A DNA stretch of 64,000 nucleotides from Paenibacillus sp. BIHB 4019 (lineage in GTDB: Bacteria; Bacillota; Bacilli; Paenibacillales; Paenibacillaceae): assembly GCF_002741035.1 (NCBI RefSeq), contig NZ_CP016808.1:5194501-5258500 (forward strand). The letters run 5' to 3'. A model generated the notes under the pieces. It made no database searches. It was not told the origin of the DNA and saw only the letters and a program-made list of their open reading frames with translations. Shown here piece after piece: positions 8,977 to 18,242 of this stretch (the first letter of the stretch is position 1; each line of letters starts with the position of its first letter). The position numbers and the translations under genes are program-made.

Positions 8977-11900
8977 ATGGCTGAAATGACGGTACAACGC
9001 ATTGAGGAAGCAACAATCCTGGCGGCCCGCGAAATGGCGGACGCAGGTGATGCGCTGCACGCCAAACAAGTTATGGAAGTAAACAGTAAGCTGGCCGAAG
9101 GTCGGCTTACTGTTGCTTTTTGCGGTCATTTTTCCGCAGGCAAGTCCACGCTGATCAATCGGCTGTGCGGGGCTCAGCTTCTGCCTTCCAGCCCGATACC
9201 GACCAGCGCGAACGTAGTGTCCATAAGAGGCGGAGCAGAGGCGCTGGCAAGCATCATCACGGAGAAGGACGGCGAGGCCTCTAGTCTTAGTGTGCCTTTG
9301 GAGGATCTGGATCGCTATTGCGTAGACGGGGAGCAGTTCCAATCGGTCTCGATTACGTATCCAACAGAAAGATTAGGCAATCATACGGTACTTCTGGATA
9401 CGCCGGGCATTGATTCTACGGATGATGCACACCGGATGGCAACGGAATCAGCGCTGCATTTGGCGGATGTCGTGTTTTATGTGATGGATTACAATCATGT
9501 GCAATCGGAAATTAATTTTGCGTTTGCGAAGCAGCTTAAGGATTGGGGCAAGCCGTTATATTTTATCGTTAATCAGATTGATAAACACAGGGAACGCGAG
9601 CTAACGTTTGCTGATTACCGCAAAAGCGTAGAAGAGGCGTTTCAAGCATGGCATTTGGAGCCAGCGGGAATCGTTTATTTGTCGTTGCGCCAGCCGGATC
9701 ATCCGCATCAGGAATGGGAGGCGCTTACGCAGCTGCTTGACGAGCTGAAGGAATTGCGCGAGCCGCTTGCTGCTTACAGCGTCGACGCTTCGCTGCGCCA
9801 TCTTGCAGCAGAGCATTTGAAATGGTGCGAGATGCAGGATGAGCCGGAGAAGGAACGGCTGCTTGCCGAGGCAGGCGGAGAAGAGGAAGCACAGCGGGTG
9901 AAGGCGGAGCAAGGCGAGCTGACTGTCCAGATGGAGCAGTTCAAGGCTGAACCGGAACGGCTGCGTCTGGAGCTGCGCCGTGAAATGCAGGCGCTGGTAG
10001 ACAATGCGATCATTACGCCAGCTCCGGTGCGTGATTTGGCGCATGCGTTTCTGGAAAGCAGAAAGCCGGGCTTCAAGACGGGGCTGTTGTTCGCGGGCGC
10101 GAAGACGGCGGCCGAGCAGGAACGCCGTGCTGAGCTGTTCTGTCATGATTTTGCAGGGCAAGTTAATGCGGCTGTTGATTGGCATGTAAAGGACTTGCTG
10201 CGCCGCGCCGCTGAGCGGATTGGCTACGCAGCGGAAACGCTGGAGCAGCAGCTTGCCGAGCAGTTCAGCTGGCAGCCGGATGCTTCCTGGCTCATCCAGC
10301 GCGTAAATACGGGAGCCGTATTCGGCAACGAATATACGATGACGTATACGCGCGAATTAGCCGCGGAGGTGAAGGAGCTTTACCGGAAGCGCGGCAATGA
10401 GCTGATCGACGCGCTGACGGCGCATGTGGCAGCGGCGAGCGAGGCAGCCGCTGCTGACGTAAGAGGCCGGCTTGCGGCGCTTGATGCGCAAGCCGGGGCG
10501 CTTGGGCTGCTTGCGGCGCTGGCGGAGCGCGCCGCGCAGCATGCGGCGCAGGTCGCTAGGGCGCTGCCGCAGCCAGTGGCGCGGCCGGCGCTGCCGGCGC
10601 CGAAGCGCGCAGCGGCGGATGCCAGCGCGCGCGCAGGTTTGGACGGCGGCGCGGCAGATGCCGCCGCCGGGCCGGGCCGCGCGAGCGAAGCTGCGCAGCG
10701 CGGCGATAGGGCGGCAGCGGGCGACGCTGCTGCCGCAAGTGCCGGTGGCGCGCCGCAGCACGCGCCACGAGCGCAAGCTGCGCTCGGCAGCGGCGAAGCG
10801 CTGTCGCAGCAGCATGGCGCAGCCGCGCGCTTGCTCAGCGCAGCCGCGCTGCTGACGCCGCACGCGCCGCTAGCCGCGGCCGCGCAGGCGATGCAGGACA
10901 AGGCGAACCGGCTCCGCAGCAGCCGGTTCACAATCGCGCTGTTCGGAGCGTTCAGCGCGGGCAAATCCTCGCTCGCCAATGCGCTTATTGGCGAGCCGGT
11001 ACTGCCGGTGTCGCCGAATCCGACGACGGCGGCGATCAACCGTCTCGTGCCGCCATCGGGCGAACACGAGCATGGCACGGCAGGCGTCGTCATGAAATCC
11101 CGTGACGCCGTCCTGGAAGACCTGCGCTATTCGCTCGCTTTGCTCGGCGAAGACGCTTCTGACGCTGCGCTGCCGGACGCTGCCGCTCTTATGCGCGCGA
11201 TCGACCGCCTGTCGCCGGATGCGATTCACGCCGGCGGACGGCCGCACTACAGCTTCCTGCGTGCTGCACGCGCAGGCTGGGAAGCGCATGAGTCGCTGCT
11301 TGGCCAGCGCCTCACCGTCTCCCAAGCGGAATACGAGCGCTTCGTAGCGGAGGAATCTCGCTCCTGCTACGTCAGCGAAATCGAGCTTTATTACGATTGC
11401 GAGCTGACGCGGCAGGGCATCGTCCTCGTCGATACGCCGGGAGCCGATTCCGTCAATGCCCGTCATACGGGCGTAGCGTTCAATTACATTAAAAATGCCG
11501 ACGCTGTCCTGTTCGTCACTTATTACAACCATGCTTTTTCACAGGCAGACCGTCAGTTTCTCATGCAGCTGGGGCGGGTCAAGGACCAGTTCGAGCTCGA
11601 TAAAATGTTTTTCCTCGTCAATGCGGCTGATTTGGCAGCCGATCAGGAGGAGCTTGCGGGCGTCCTCAAGCATGTAGAGCAAAATTTGCTCCAGCACGGC
11701 ATTCGTTCACCGCGTCTTTATCCGGTTTCAAGCCTGGATGGTCTCGACGCGAAGCAAAGCGGCGATGGCGAGCTGTTAGCGCGTTCAGGCATTGACGCGT
11801 TCGAGCGCTCCTTCCTGCATTTTGTGAGCGAGGATTTAGGGCGGCTTGCGATCGACGCAGCTGAGCAGGAAATTGTCAGGGCGGCAGCTACCGTAAATGG

Positions 11901-12705
11901 CTGGCTGAACAGTGCCACAGGCGATGCGGCTACGAGAGAGCAGGAACGCAGCCAGCTGGCTGCGCTGCAAGAGCAGGCACAGCTGCTGCTTGCGTCCTTC
12001 CGGTCCAGCGAGGCGCCGCCTCAGCAGGCACAGGAGCTAAGCGAGCTGCTCTATTATGTCGTACAGCGCCAGCAGCTTCGTTTCGGAGAATTTTACAACT
12101 ACGCCTTTAATCCTTCTGTCTTGCAGGATGATGGTCGCGATTTGAAGAAAATGATTTGGACAGCTTGGCTTGATTTGCAGCGGCAAATTCAGATGGAGCT
12201 CGCGCAGGAGCTGCAAGCGACTTCGCTGCGTCTGGAGCGGATTTTGAACGGCCTTTTGCGCAAGCAATTTGACAGCTGCGCGTCGGAGCTTGCCGCTCTG
12301 CTGGCGGGTTATCAATCGATCCCGTATGAGACGGCGGCCATTCCTACTCCGGAAATCGACGTCGATTGGACGACGACGGATATTACCGGCAAATGGCTGT
12401 GGAGCCGCTTTAAATCGCCGCGGCAATTTTTCGAAGGCGACGGCAAAGGCCAGCTGCGCAAAGAGCTTGAGGCGCTGCTCATTCCATCACTCCAGCAGTG
12501 GATGGCTGTCCAAAATGGACAGTGGACCGAACGCTACAGCGCGCTTTGGAAAAAGTACGCCGAGCAGTCAGGCGAGCAGCTTCAGCAGGACGTTGTCAAC
12601 TATGTAGAGGGCAAGCGCATCTCGCTAGCGGACAATGCTGATGTGGGGCAATTGCGCGAGCTGCATGAGCAATTGATTCATCTGCATAGCGCAACAATTG
12701 TATAA
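8977..12705 (+). CDS. tandem dynamin-family GTPase (DynA/YpbR type)
   Basis: This 1,242-residue protein holds two complete dynamin-like units, as in B. subtilis DynA, a membrane-fusing GTPase that responds to envelope stress. Unit 1 has a P-loop at about 50-58 (GHFSAGKST), switch DTPGIDSTDD and NQIDKH. Unit 2 has a P-loop at about 657-665 (GAFSAGKSS), DTPGADSVNARH and NAADLA. Each is followed by long helical segments. Between them, residues about 485-650 are very Ala-rich and locally raise GC content (10430-10930). The start ATG lies 3 bp after the small upstream gene and has only a weak ribosome site, implying coupling; ATG 8986 is an alternative. Confidence 0.92.
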   Translation: MAEMTVQRIEEATILAAREMADAGDALHAKQVMEVNSKLAEGRLTVAFCGHFSAGKSTLINRLCGAQLLPSSPIPTSANVVSIRGGAEALASIITEKDGEASSLSVPLEDLDRYCVDGEQFQSVSITYPTERLGNHTVLLDTPGIDSTDDAHRMATESALHLADVVFYVMDYNHVQSEINFAFAKQLKDWGKPLYFIVNQIDKHRERELTFADYRKSVEEAFQAWHLEPAGIVYLSLRQPDHPHQEWEALTQLLDELKELREPLAAYSVDASLRHLAAEHLKWCEMQDEPEKERLLAEAGGEEEAQRVKAEQGELTVQMEQFKAEPERLRLELRREMQALVDNAIITPAPVRDLAHAFLESRKPGFKTGLLFAGAKTAAEQERRAELFCHDFAGQVNAAVDWHVKDLLRRAAERIGYAAETLEQQLAEQFSWQPDASWLIQRVNTGAVFGNEYTMTYTRELAAEVKELYRKRGNELIDALTAHVAAASEAAAADVRGRLAALDAQAGALGLLAALAERAAQHAAQVARALPQPVARPALPAPKRAAADASARAGLDGGAADAAAGPGRASEAAQRGDRAAAGDAAAASAGGAPQHAPRAQAALGSGEALSQQHGAAARLLSAAALLTPHAPLAAAAQAMQDKANRLRSSRFTIALFGAFSAGKSSLANALIGEPVLPVSPNPTTAAINRLVPPSGEHEHGTAGVVMKSRDAVLEDLRYSLALLGEDASDAALPDAAALMRAIDRLSPDAIHAGGRPHYSFLRAARAGWEAHESLLGQRLTVSQAEYERFVAEESRSCYVSEIELYYDCELTRQGIVLVDTPGADSVNARHTGVAFNYIKNADAVLFVTYYNHAFSQADRQFLMQLGRVKDQFELDKMFFLVNAADLAADQEELAGVLKHVEQNLLQHGIRSPRLYPVSSLDGLDAKQSGDGELLARSGIDAFERSFLHFVSEDLGRLAIDAAEQEIVRAAATVNGWLNSATGDAATREQERSQLAALQEQAQLLLASFRSSEAPPQQAQELSELLYYVVQRQQLRFGEFYNYAFNPSVLQDDGRDLKKMIWTAWLDLQRQIQMELAQELQATSLRLERILNGLLRKQFDSCASELAALLAGYQSIPYETAAIPTPEIDVDWTTTDITGKWLWSRFKSPRQFFEGDGKGQLRKELEALLIPSLQQWMAVQNGQWTERYSALWKKYAEQSGEQLQQDVVNYVEGKRISLADNADVGQLRELHEQLIHLHSATIV

Positions 12706-12727
12706 GCTTTCATCTAATAATAATCTG

Positions 12728-12771
12728 AATGCTTTCAAGGGCGGGTATGAGCCTTTGAAAGCATTTTTTTT
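12728..12771 (+). terminator. rho-independent terminator of the dynamin gene
   Basis: AATGCTTTCAAGGGC (12728-12742) pairs with GCCTTTGAAAGCATT (12751-12765) with one imperfect pair, followed by eight T residues. Confidence 0.9.
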
Positions 12772-12777
12772 AATAGG

Positions 12778-12870
12778 AGCATTTATAAGTTTCAAGCTTA
12801 TAATCGGCATATAGTTCCCCCGCAATACGGCAGCTTTACCGCCAGAGGACGGCGATAGCTGTTACGCTTG
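12778..12870 (-). repeat. dispersed two-hairpin repeat, copy D (inverted)
   Basis: It reads AGCATTTATAAGTTTCAAG, then TTATAATCGGCATATAG, then CAGCTTTACCGCCAGAGGACGG. It matches copies E and F in the AT-rich half and the reverse complement of copies A to C in the GC-rich half. Confidence 0.65.
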
Positions 12871-13062
12871 TTGGACAACCCATTTATTTGGAATATGTGA
12901 TGAAAACGGACTATGTTAAATTTAAAAGTCTATTTCTGCGGGCAAGCCTTGAAAAATTGTTTAGGCTTGTTTTGTGTGTTTCTGTGCAAAAATGGCGTAA
13001 GACGCACACTTTAGGGATGATTTAAGACGATACTTGAGCATAGGTTAGTTAGTGTTTCCAAA

Positions 13063-13092
13063 TTGCCATAATCGGCTGTTTCAATGTAATAT
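13063..13092 (+). promoter_or_regulatory. putative sigma-A promoter for the ABC exporter operon
   Basis: TTGCCA at 13063-13068 and TAATAT at 13087-13092 are separated by 18 bp, about 80 bp upstream of the TTG start at 13179. Confidence 0.4.
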
Positions 13093-13178
13093 ACGGAAAT
13101 TTACTCAGATTGCTCCTGTCATGGGATGCTGATAATATTCATTCATGCTTACAAAAAAGAACAGGGAGTGGGATTTGC

Positions 13179-14960
13179 TTGGACGTCTTTAGGCAACTCA
13201 AACGATTTTACTGGGTCGAACGAAAATTTCTTTTGACCTCCATCGTCTGCCTGATGTTTGCGACAGCGCTCGGGCTCGTATATCCGAATTTGCTTCGCAT
13301 CTTAATCGACGATGTTATTAAAGAAGAGCAGTATGGCAAGGTGCCTGCGTTAGCGCTAACGGTTGTGGGGGTTGTGACGTTAAAGGGATTGATGCAATTT
13401 TTGCATGGTTTTTTCGGAGGAAGGCTCGGCAACCGAGTAGCGTTCAGGCTTCGCAATGCTTGTTATGACAAGTTGCAATCGCTATCTTTTCAATATTATG
13501 ACAAAGCGAAAACAGGCGATCTCATGTCGCGTTTGACTGCGGATTTGGAAGCGATTCGCAACTTTATCGGCTTTGGCTTTGCCCAAATTTTGAACGTGGT
13601 GCTGATGGTCGTATTCGGCGGAGCGATGATGCTGTCCATCCACTGGCAGCTGACGCTTATTACACTAGTTACGATTCCGCTGCTCGTGTTTACGGCTTTG
13701 CGCTTCGAGCGCAAAATCCACCCTGCCTTTCAAGAAATGCGCCGCGCGCTCAGCAGCCTGACGACAGCCGTTCAAGAAAACATTACGGGTGTTCGCACGG
13801 TGAAATCGTTTGCCCGCGAGCCGCATGAAGTGAACAAATTTTCAGTGAAAAATGAAGCTTATCAGACGAACCAGATCGGTGCTGCAATAATATGGGCTCG
13901 TTATTTCCCTATTATGGAATTATGCGCCAACATAAGCGCAGTTATTCTGCTTCTAGCAGGTGGAATGCTCGTCATTAGAGGAGAGCTCAAGCTAGGCGAG
14001 CTGGTTGCCTTTTTCAGCTTAACTTGGTACATTATCGGCCCGATGTGGGGGATTGGGTTCCATATTAACAACTATACGCAATCCAAAGCTTCCGGCGAAC
14101 GGGTGCTGAATCTATTGAACGAGCATGTCCATGTGAAAAACCTCGAACATGCCATCGTGCTTGACGAGCAATTGGTTAAAGGGCATGTCCGTTTCAACAA
14201 CGTAACGTTTAATTATCCTGACAATGCTCCGGCATTAACGAATATTTCGATTGATGCGCCGGCGGGCTCCGTAATCGGTTTCCTAGGAGCTACAGGCTCA
14301 GGAAAATCAACGGTTATCCAGCTGCTCATGCGCGCCTATAATGTGAAAGAGGGCAGCATTACGCTGGATGGCATGGACATTCGCGACATTGACGTGAACA
14401 GCCTGCGCAGACAGATGGCTCCTGTTTTTCAGGAAACGTTCCTGTTCTCGGCCTCTATCCGCACGAATTTGGCTTATGGCATGCAGGATGTAACGGATGA
14501 GCAAATTGAACGTGCAGCGAAGCTGGCGAAGGCACATGATTTTATTATGGAAATGCCGGAAGGCTACGATACGATTGTAGGTGAAAGAGGAATGGGATTG
14601 TCCGGCGGACAGAAGCAGCGGATCGCGATTGCCCGCGCCCTTATTAAAAATCCGCATATTCTCATTCTGGACGACGCTACGAGCGCTGTAGATATGGAGA
14701 CGGAGCATGAAATTCAGGCGGGCTTCAAGGAGCTTATGGCGGGTCGCACGACCTTCATTATTGCCCACCGCATTTCCTCGCTGCGCCATGCGGATGAAAT
14801 AATCGTTTTGGATCAAGGCATAATTGTGCAGCGCGGCACGCATCAGCAATTGCTTGCGCAGCCTGGCCCTTATCGTGATACTTACAAAATTCAATACGCC
14901 GACTTTCCGCTCGAAGAGCTTGAGCAGGCGGGTTCGCAGCGGAAGGAGGGAGCGCTATAA
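13179..14960 (+). CDS. heterodimeric ABC exporter, subunit with degenerate Walker B
   Basis: This is a 593-residue half-transporter: six transmembrane helices (about 20-310), then a nucleotide-binding domain with Walker A GATGSGKST, signature LSGGQKQ, and Walker B ILILDDATSAVD. The catalytic Glu after Walker B is Asp, as in BmrC and TM287, so its own ATP site should be weak. The start is the TTG at 13179, preceded by GGGAGTGG at 7 bp; the open frame runs back to 13110 without a ribosome site. It overlaps the next gene by one base (TAATG). Together they resemble YknU/YknV or BmrCD multidrug-type exporters; the substrate is unknown. Confidence 0.9.
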   Translation: MDVFRQLKRFYWVERKFLLTSIVCLMFATALGLVYPNLLRILIDDVIKEEQYGKVPALALTVVGVVTLKGLMQFLHGFFGGRLGNRVAFRLRNACYDKLQSLSFQYYDKAKTGDLMSRLTADLEAIRNFIGFGFAQILNVVLMVVFGGAMMLSIHWQLTLITLVTIPLLVFTALRFERKIHPAFQEMRRALSSLTTAVQENITGVRTVKSFAREPHEVNKFSVKNEAYQTNQIGAAIIWARYFPIMELCANISAVILLLAGGMLVIRGELKLGELVAFFSLTWYIIGPMWGIGFHINNYTQSKASGERVLNLLNEHVHVKNLEHAIVLDEQLVKGHVRFNNVTFNYPDNAPALTNISIDAPAGSVIGFLGATGSGKSTVIQLLMRAYNVKEGSITLDGMDIRDIDVNSLRRQMAPVFQETFLFSASIRTNLAYGMQDVTDEQIERAAKLAKAHDFIMEMPEGYDTIVGERGMGLSGGQKQRIAIARALIKNPHILILDDATSAVDMETEHEIQAGFKELMAGRTTFIIAHRISSLRHADEIIVLDQGIIVQRGTHQQLLAQPGPYRDTYKIQYADFPLEELEQAGSQRKEGAL

Positions 14961-16789
14961 TGAGCAGCACTTCCGGCACGGATAAATACGATAAAAAAGA
15001 ACGTTTTATTTACAAAGATGATGATGCGATCGAGAAGCCGTTTAACTGGGCGCAGGTGGGCAGATTGTTCGTTTACATGAAGCCCTATAAGCGCCAGCTG
15101 ATCCCGGCCATCTTCATGATGATTATTGGCACGCTTACGCGGCTCGCGACTCCCGCCCTCGTCATCCTCGCGATTGACGAAGCCATTCAGCCAGCTGATG
15201 GCGCGGCAAGCTTGCCAAAGCTGTACTTGTATGCCGGCTTAATGCTCTTGCTGTATGTGGTGCAATGGGCTGCCAACAGCTACCGGATCAAATATACGAA
15301 TATTATTGGGCAAAAGGTCATTTATGACCTGCGGCATGATTTGTTCAAGCATATCCAGAAGCTTAGCTTCCGCTTCTTCGACAAACGTCCGGCAGGCTCC
15401 GTGCTTGTGCGGATTACGAATGACGTTAACGCCCTTCAGGACTTGTTTACGAACGGAGTCGTCAACCTGCTGATGGACTGCGTGCAGCTGCTTGGAATCG
15501 TTGTTATTTTGCTGGTTTGGAATTTCAAGCTGGGGCTTGCAATCATGGTAACGGTACCGCTCATGTTTATCGTTTCGACCGCGCTGCGCAAGCGGATCCG
15601 TTTTGCATGGCAGGACGTTCGGATGAAGCAATCGCGAATTAATGCCCACTTGAACGAAAGCATCCAGGGGATGAAAGTAACGCAAGCCTACGTTCAGGAA
15701 AAAGACAATATGCGTTTCTTTGACTACATGAATACGGTCAATGTGAAATCATGGAATAAGGCCTCGGCGCTCAACCAAGCGTTTGGCCCGGTTATTGAAA
15801 TTACGTCAGCTATCGGGACATTTATTTTGTTCTGGTATGGCGCCCATCTGATTCAGCAAGGTGCGATTACAATCGGCTTGCTCGTCGGCTTCGCCAACTA
15901 TATCGGCAACTTCTGGGACCCGATTAACCGGCTTGGCCAAATGTATTCCCAGCTGCTTATTGCAATGGCATCTTCCGAGCGCATTTTTGAATTTATCGAT
16001 GAAGAGCCAACGGTAAACGAGAAGGGCGCAGCGAAGGCACTGCCGAATATTCACGGCGACGTCGTATTTGACAACATTATTTTTGAATATGAAAAAGGGC
16101 GCCAAGCTCTTAAAGGCATTAGCTTGGAAGCCAAGGCAGGCCAATCGATCGCTCTCGTTGGGCATACGGGCTCAGGCAAAAGCACGATCATCAACCTGCT
16201 TTGCCGGTTCTATGATCCCGTAAGCGGCAGCGTGAAGATCGACGGGAAGGATATCCGCGACGTAACGATTGAAAGCTTGCGCTCTCAAGTCGGCATCGTG
16301 ATGCAGGATACATTTATATTCTCGGGAACGATTCGCGACAATATTCGTTACGGCAGGCTTGAGGCATCGGATGCGGATATTGTGGAAGCGGCTAAAGCGG
16401 TTCATGCCCATGATTTCATTATGAATTTGCCGGATGGCTACGATACGGAAGTAGAGGAGCGCGGCAACATTTTGTCGATGGGCCAGCGCCAGCTGCTTTC
16501 CTTCGCCAGAGCATTGCTTGCAAATCCGCGCATTCTCATTCTCGATGAAGCGACGGCAAGCATTGATACCGATACGGAGCTGAAAATCCAGGAGGCGCTC
16601 AAGGCGCTGCTTGCTGGACGGACCTCCTTCATGATTGCCCATCGCCTGTCAACGATCCGCAATGCCGATGAAATTATCGTGCTGGACCATGGCCGCATCG
16701 TCGAGCGGGGCAAGCATGAAGCGCTTATTGCGCAAAAGGGCGTATACAATGGGCTGATTGAAGCCCAATATCGTTTCTTGTCAGCTTAA
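14960..16789 (+). CDS. heterodimeric ABC exporter, partner subunit with degenerate signature
   Basis: This is a 609-residue half-transporter with a longer polar N-terminus (about 1-40), six transmembrane helices, Walker A GHTGSGKST and a canonical Walker B ILILDEATASID. Its signature is LSMGQRQ instead of LSGGQ. This is the mirror image of its partner: the intact site pairs this subunit's Walker motifs with the partner's LSGGQ, and the degenerate site pairs the partner's Asp with LSMGQ. The start overlaps the upstream stop (TAATG), behind the strong site GGAAGGAGGG. Heterodimer formation is inferred from this complementarity and the coupling. Confidence 0.92.
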   Translation: MSSTSGTDKYDKKERFIYKDDDAIEKPFNWAQVGRLFVYMKPYKRQLIPAIFMMIIGTLTRLATPALVILAIDEAIQPADGAASLPKLYLYAGLMLLLYVVQWAANSYRIKYTNIIGQKVIYDLRHDLFKHIQKLSFRFFDKRPAGSVLVRITNDVNALQDLFTNGVVNLLMDCVQLLGIVVILLVWNFKLGLAIMVTVPLMFIVSTALRKRIRFAWQDVRMKQSRINAHLNESIQGMKVTQAYVQEKDNMRFFDYMNTVNVKSWNKASALNQAFGPVIEITSAIGTFILFWYGAHLIQQGAITIGLLVGFANYIGNFWDPINRLGQMYSQLLIAMASSERIFEFIDEEPTVNEKGAAKALPNIHGDVVFDNIIFEYEKGRQALKGISLEAKAGQSIALVGHTGSGKSTIINLLCRFYDPVSGSVKIDGKDIRDVTIESLRSQVGIVMQDTFIFSGTIRDNIRYGRLEASDADIVEAAKAVHAHDFIMNLPDGYDTEVEERGNILSMGQRQLLSFARALLANPRILILDEATASIDTDTELKIQEALKALLAGRTSFMIAHRLSTIRNADEIIVLDHGRIVERGKHEALIAQKGVYNGLIEAQYRFLSA

Positions 16790-16828
16790 GTCGAAGCAAT
16801 GCGGTTAAGGTCTTGATTTTTAGTGCAG

Positions 16829-16931
16829 GAACCTCCACAATGGAAGAAAAAACAATTCGGAATCGGTATCGCTGCCCCTTAAGGCAGCCGCCGACAATTA
16901 TCCGGTTTGCTTCCAGGAGGTTCTTTTTATT
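16829..16931 (+). promoter_or_regulatory. folded 5' leader that buries the purT ribosome binding site
   Basis: Five nested helices can form: GAACCTCC/GGAGGTTC (16829-16836 with 16916-16923), GGAAG/CTTCC (16842-16846 with 16910-16914), CGGA/TCCG (16858-16861 with 16901-16904), TCGG/CCGA (16863-16866 with 16891-16894) and GCTGCC/GGCAGC (16871-16876 with 16883-16888). The outer helix contains the purT Shine-Dalgarno GGAGG and is followed by TTCTTTTTATT, so it could act as a terminator, a ribosome-site lock, or both. It does not match the purine, ZTP, PRPP or THF riboswitch consensus as I know them. Confidence 0.55.
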
Positions 16932-18113
16932 ATGTATGGATCACCATTGTCCGGAGCGTCGCGCAAGCTTATGCTGCTCGGTTCAGGAGAGCTTGGCAAG
17001 GAGGTAGCGCTTGAAGCGCAGCGGCTCGGCGTTGAGACGATTGCAGTAGATCGCTATGAGAACGCGCCGGCGATGCAGGTCGCTCATCGCTCTTATGTAG
17101 CTGATATGCTGGATGGAGCGGCTCTAAGACGAATCATTGAACAGGAGCGCCCGGATTATATCGTGCCGGAAATTGAAGCGATTGCAACTGAAACGCTGGT
17201 GGAGCTTGAACAGGAGGGCTTCCGTGTCATTCCAACGGCTCGCGCTGCGTGGCTGACGATGGACCGGGAAGGCATTCGCCGCCTTGCTGCCGAGCAGCTT
17301 GGCTTGCCGACGGCCGCCTACCGTTTTGCCGATACGCTGGAGGAGCTGCGTGAAGCGACAGCAGCGCTAGGTTTCCCATGTGTCATTAAGCCGATCATGA
17401 GCTCGTCTGGCAAAGGACAAAGCGTCTGCCGCAGTGAAGCGGAAATTGAAGCTTGCTGGAGCTACGCCATGGAAGGCGGTCGCGCGAAGAAGCAGCGGAT
17501 TATCGTCGAAGGTTTTATTACGTTTGAATCGGAAATTACGCTGCTTACGATTCGCTCCGTATCAGGCACGAGCTTCTGCGCACCTATTGGCCATGTACAG
17601 AAGGATGGCGATTACATCGAATCGTGGCAGCCGCATGCGATGAGCACTGAGGAAATCAAGCAGGCGGAGGACATTGCCCGCAAAGTGACCGAAGAGCTGG
17701 GCGGTTATGGCCTCTATGGCGTCGAATTGTTCCTTACGCAGGATGGCGTGCTGTTTAGCGAGGTTTCTCCACGTCCGCATGATACAGGCATGGTTACGAT
17801 GACGACGCAGGATTTGTCAGAGTTTGCCCTGCATGTTCGCGCTGTATTAGGGTTTCCGATTCCAACGATCAGACTGCTGTCGCCAGGCGCCTCGCACACG
17901 CTCAAAGCGGATCGTGAAAGCAATCAGTTCCGTATTGGCGGCGTGAAGGAAGCGCTGGCGCTGCCGCATACGCAGGTGCGTGTATTCGGCAAGCCGGAGA
18001 CGAAAGTCGGCCGCCGGATGGCTGTTGCGCTCAGTACGGCTGCAGATGTAGAGCAGGCACGGGAAACAGCGCGCCAAGCGGCGGAGCTGCTGCATATTAC
18101 ATACGGAGAATAG
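16932..18113 (+). CDS. purT: formate-dependent phosphoribosylglycinamide formyltransferase
   Basis: PurT formylates GAR to FGAR with formate and ATP, a folate-independent alternative to PurN in purine synthesis. The 393-residue ATP-grasp protein has the N-terminal Rossmann fold ([13 protein letters not shown] at about 13-25), VPEIEAIAT, the ATP-binding Lys segment ([17 protein letters not shown]) and the metal-binding segment [15 protein letters not shown]. The start has the strong site CCAGGAGG but it lies inside a folded leader. The gene stands alone, away from other pur genes. Confidence 0.95.
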   Translation: MYGSPLSGASRKLMLLGSGELGKEVALEAQRLGVETIAVDRYENAPAMQVAHRSYVADMLDGAALRRIIEQERPDYIVPEIEAIATETLVELEQEGFRVIPTARAAWLTMDREGIRRLAAEQLGLPTAAYRFADTLEELREATAALGFPCVIKPIMSSSGKGQSVCRSEAEIEACWSYAMEGGRAKKQRIIVEGFITFESEITLLTIRSVSGTSFCAPIGHVQKDGDYIESWQPHAMSTEEIKQAEDIARKVTEELGGYGLYGVELFLTQDGVLFSEVSPRPHDTGMVTMTTQDLSEFALHVRAVLGFPIPTIRLLSPGASHTLKADRESNQFRIGGVKEALALPHTQVRVFGKPETKVGRRMAVALSTAADVEQARETARQAAELLHITYGE

Positions 18114-18118
18114 GCTGC

Positions 18119-18165
18119 AGAAGGGCTGCCGCGTCCAGTTATCCCATGGGCGCAGCAGCCCTTCT
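18119..18165 (+). terminator. hairpin after purT
   Basis: AGAAGGGCTGC (18119-18129) pairs perfectly with GCAGCCCTTCT (18155-18165) across a 25-base loop. The T-run is short (TTT), so termination may be partial. Confidence 0.55.
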
Positions 18166-18170
18166 TTCCC

Positions 18171-18242
18171 GAAATATAAGCATTTATAAGTTTCACTCAT
18201 ATATAAATGGGCTTATATTTCTCGGACTGAAACGCGCCTTGC
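18171..18242 (-). repeat. dispersed repeat, copy E (inverted, partial)
   Basis: GAAATATAAGC (18171-18181) pairs with GCTTATATTTC (18211-18221), and the following CTCGGACTGAAACGCGCC is the reverse complement of the linker of copy C near 58504-58521. It abuts the stop codon of the minus-strand TylF gene. Confidence 0.65.

Larger units (their letters stand above)
12706..13178. other. 473-bp intergenic region without a gene
   Basis: The region holds the dynamin terminator, one copy of the dispersed repeat, about 190 bp of AT-rich sequence with no recognisable feature (12871-13062), and a probable promoter for the downstream ABC exporter. No coding ORF with a ribosome binding site was found on either strand. 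Confidence 0.7.

Noticed and set aside
10380..11093. 237-codon and 168-codon frames opposite the dynamin linker
   Set aside because: They arise from the GC-rich Ala-coding stretch, where stop codons are rare in every frame; the translations are Ala/Arg/Ser-rich and featureless.
16829..16931. Assignment of the purT leader to the ZTP, purine, PRPP or THF riboswitch class
   Set aside because: The conserved cores of these classes, as I know them, are not present; only the folding pattern supports regulation.
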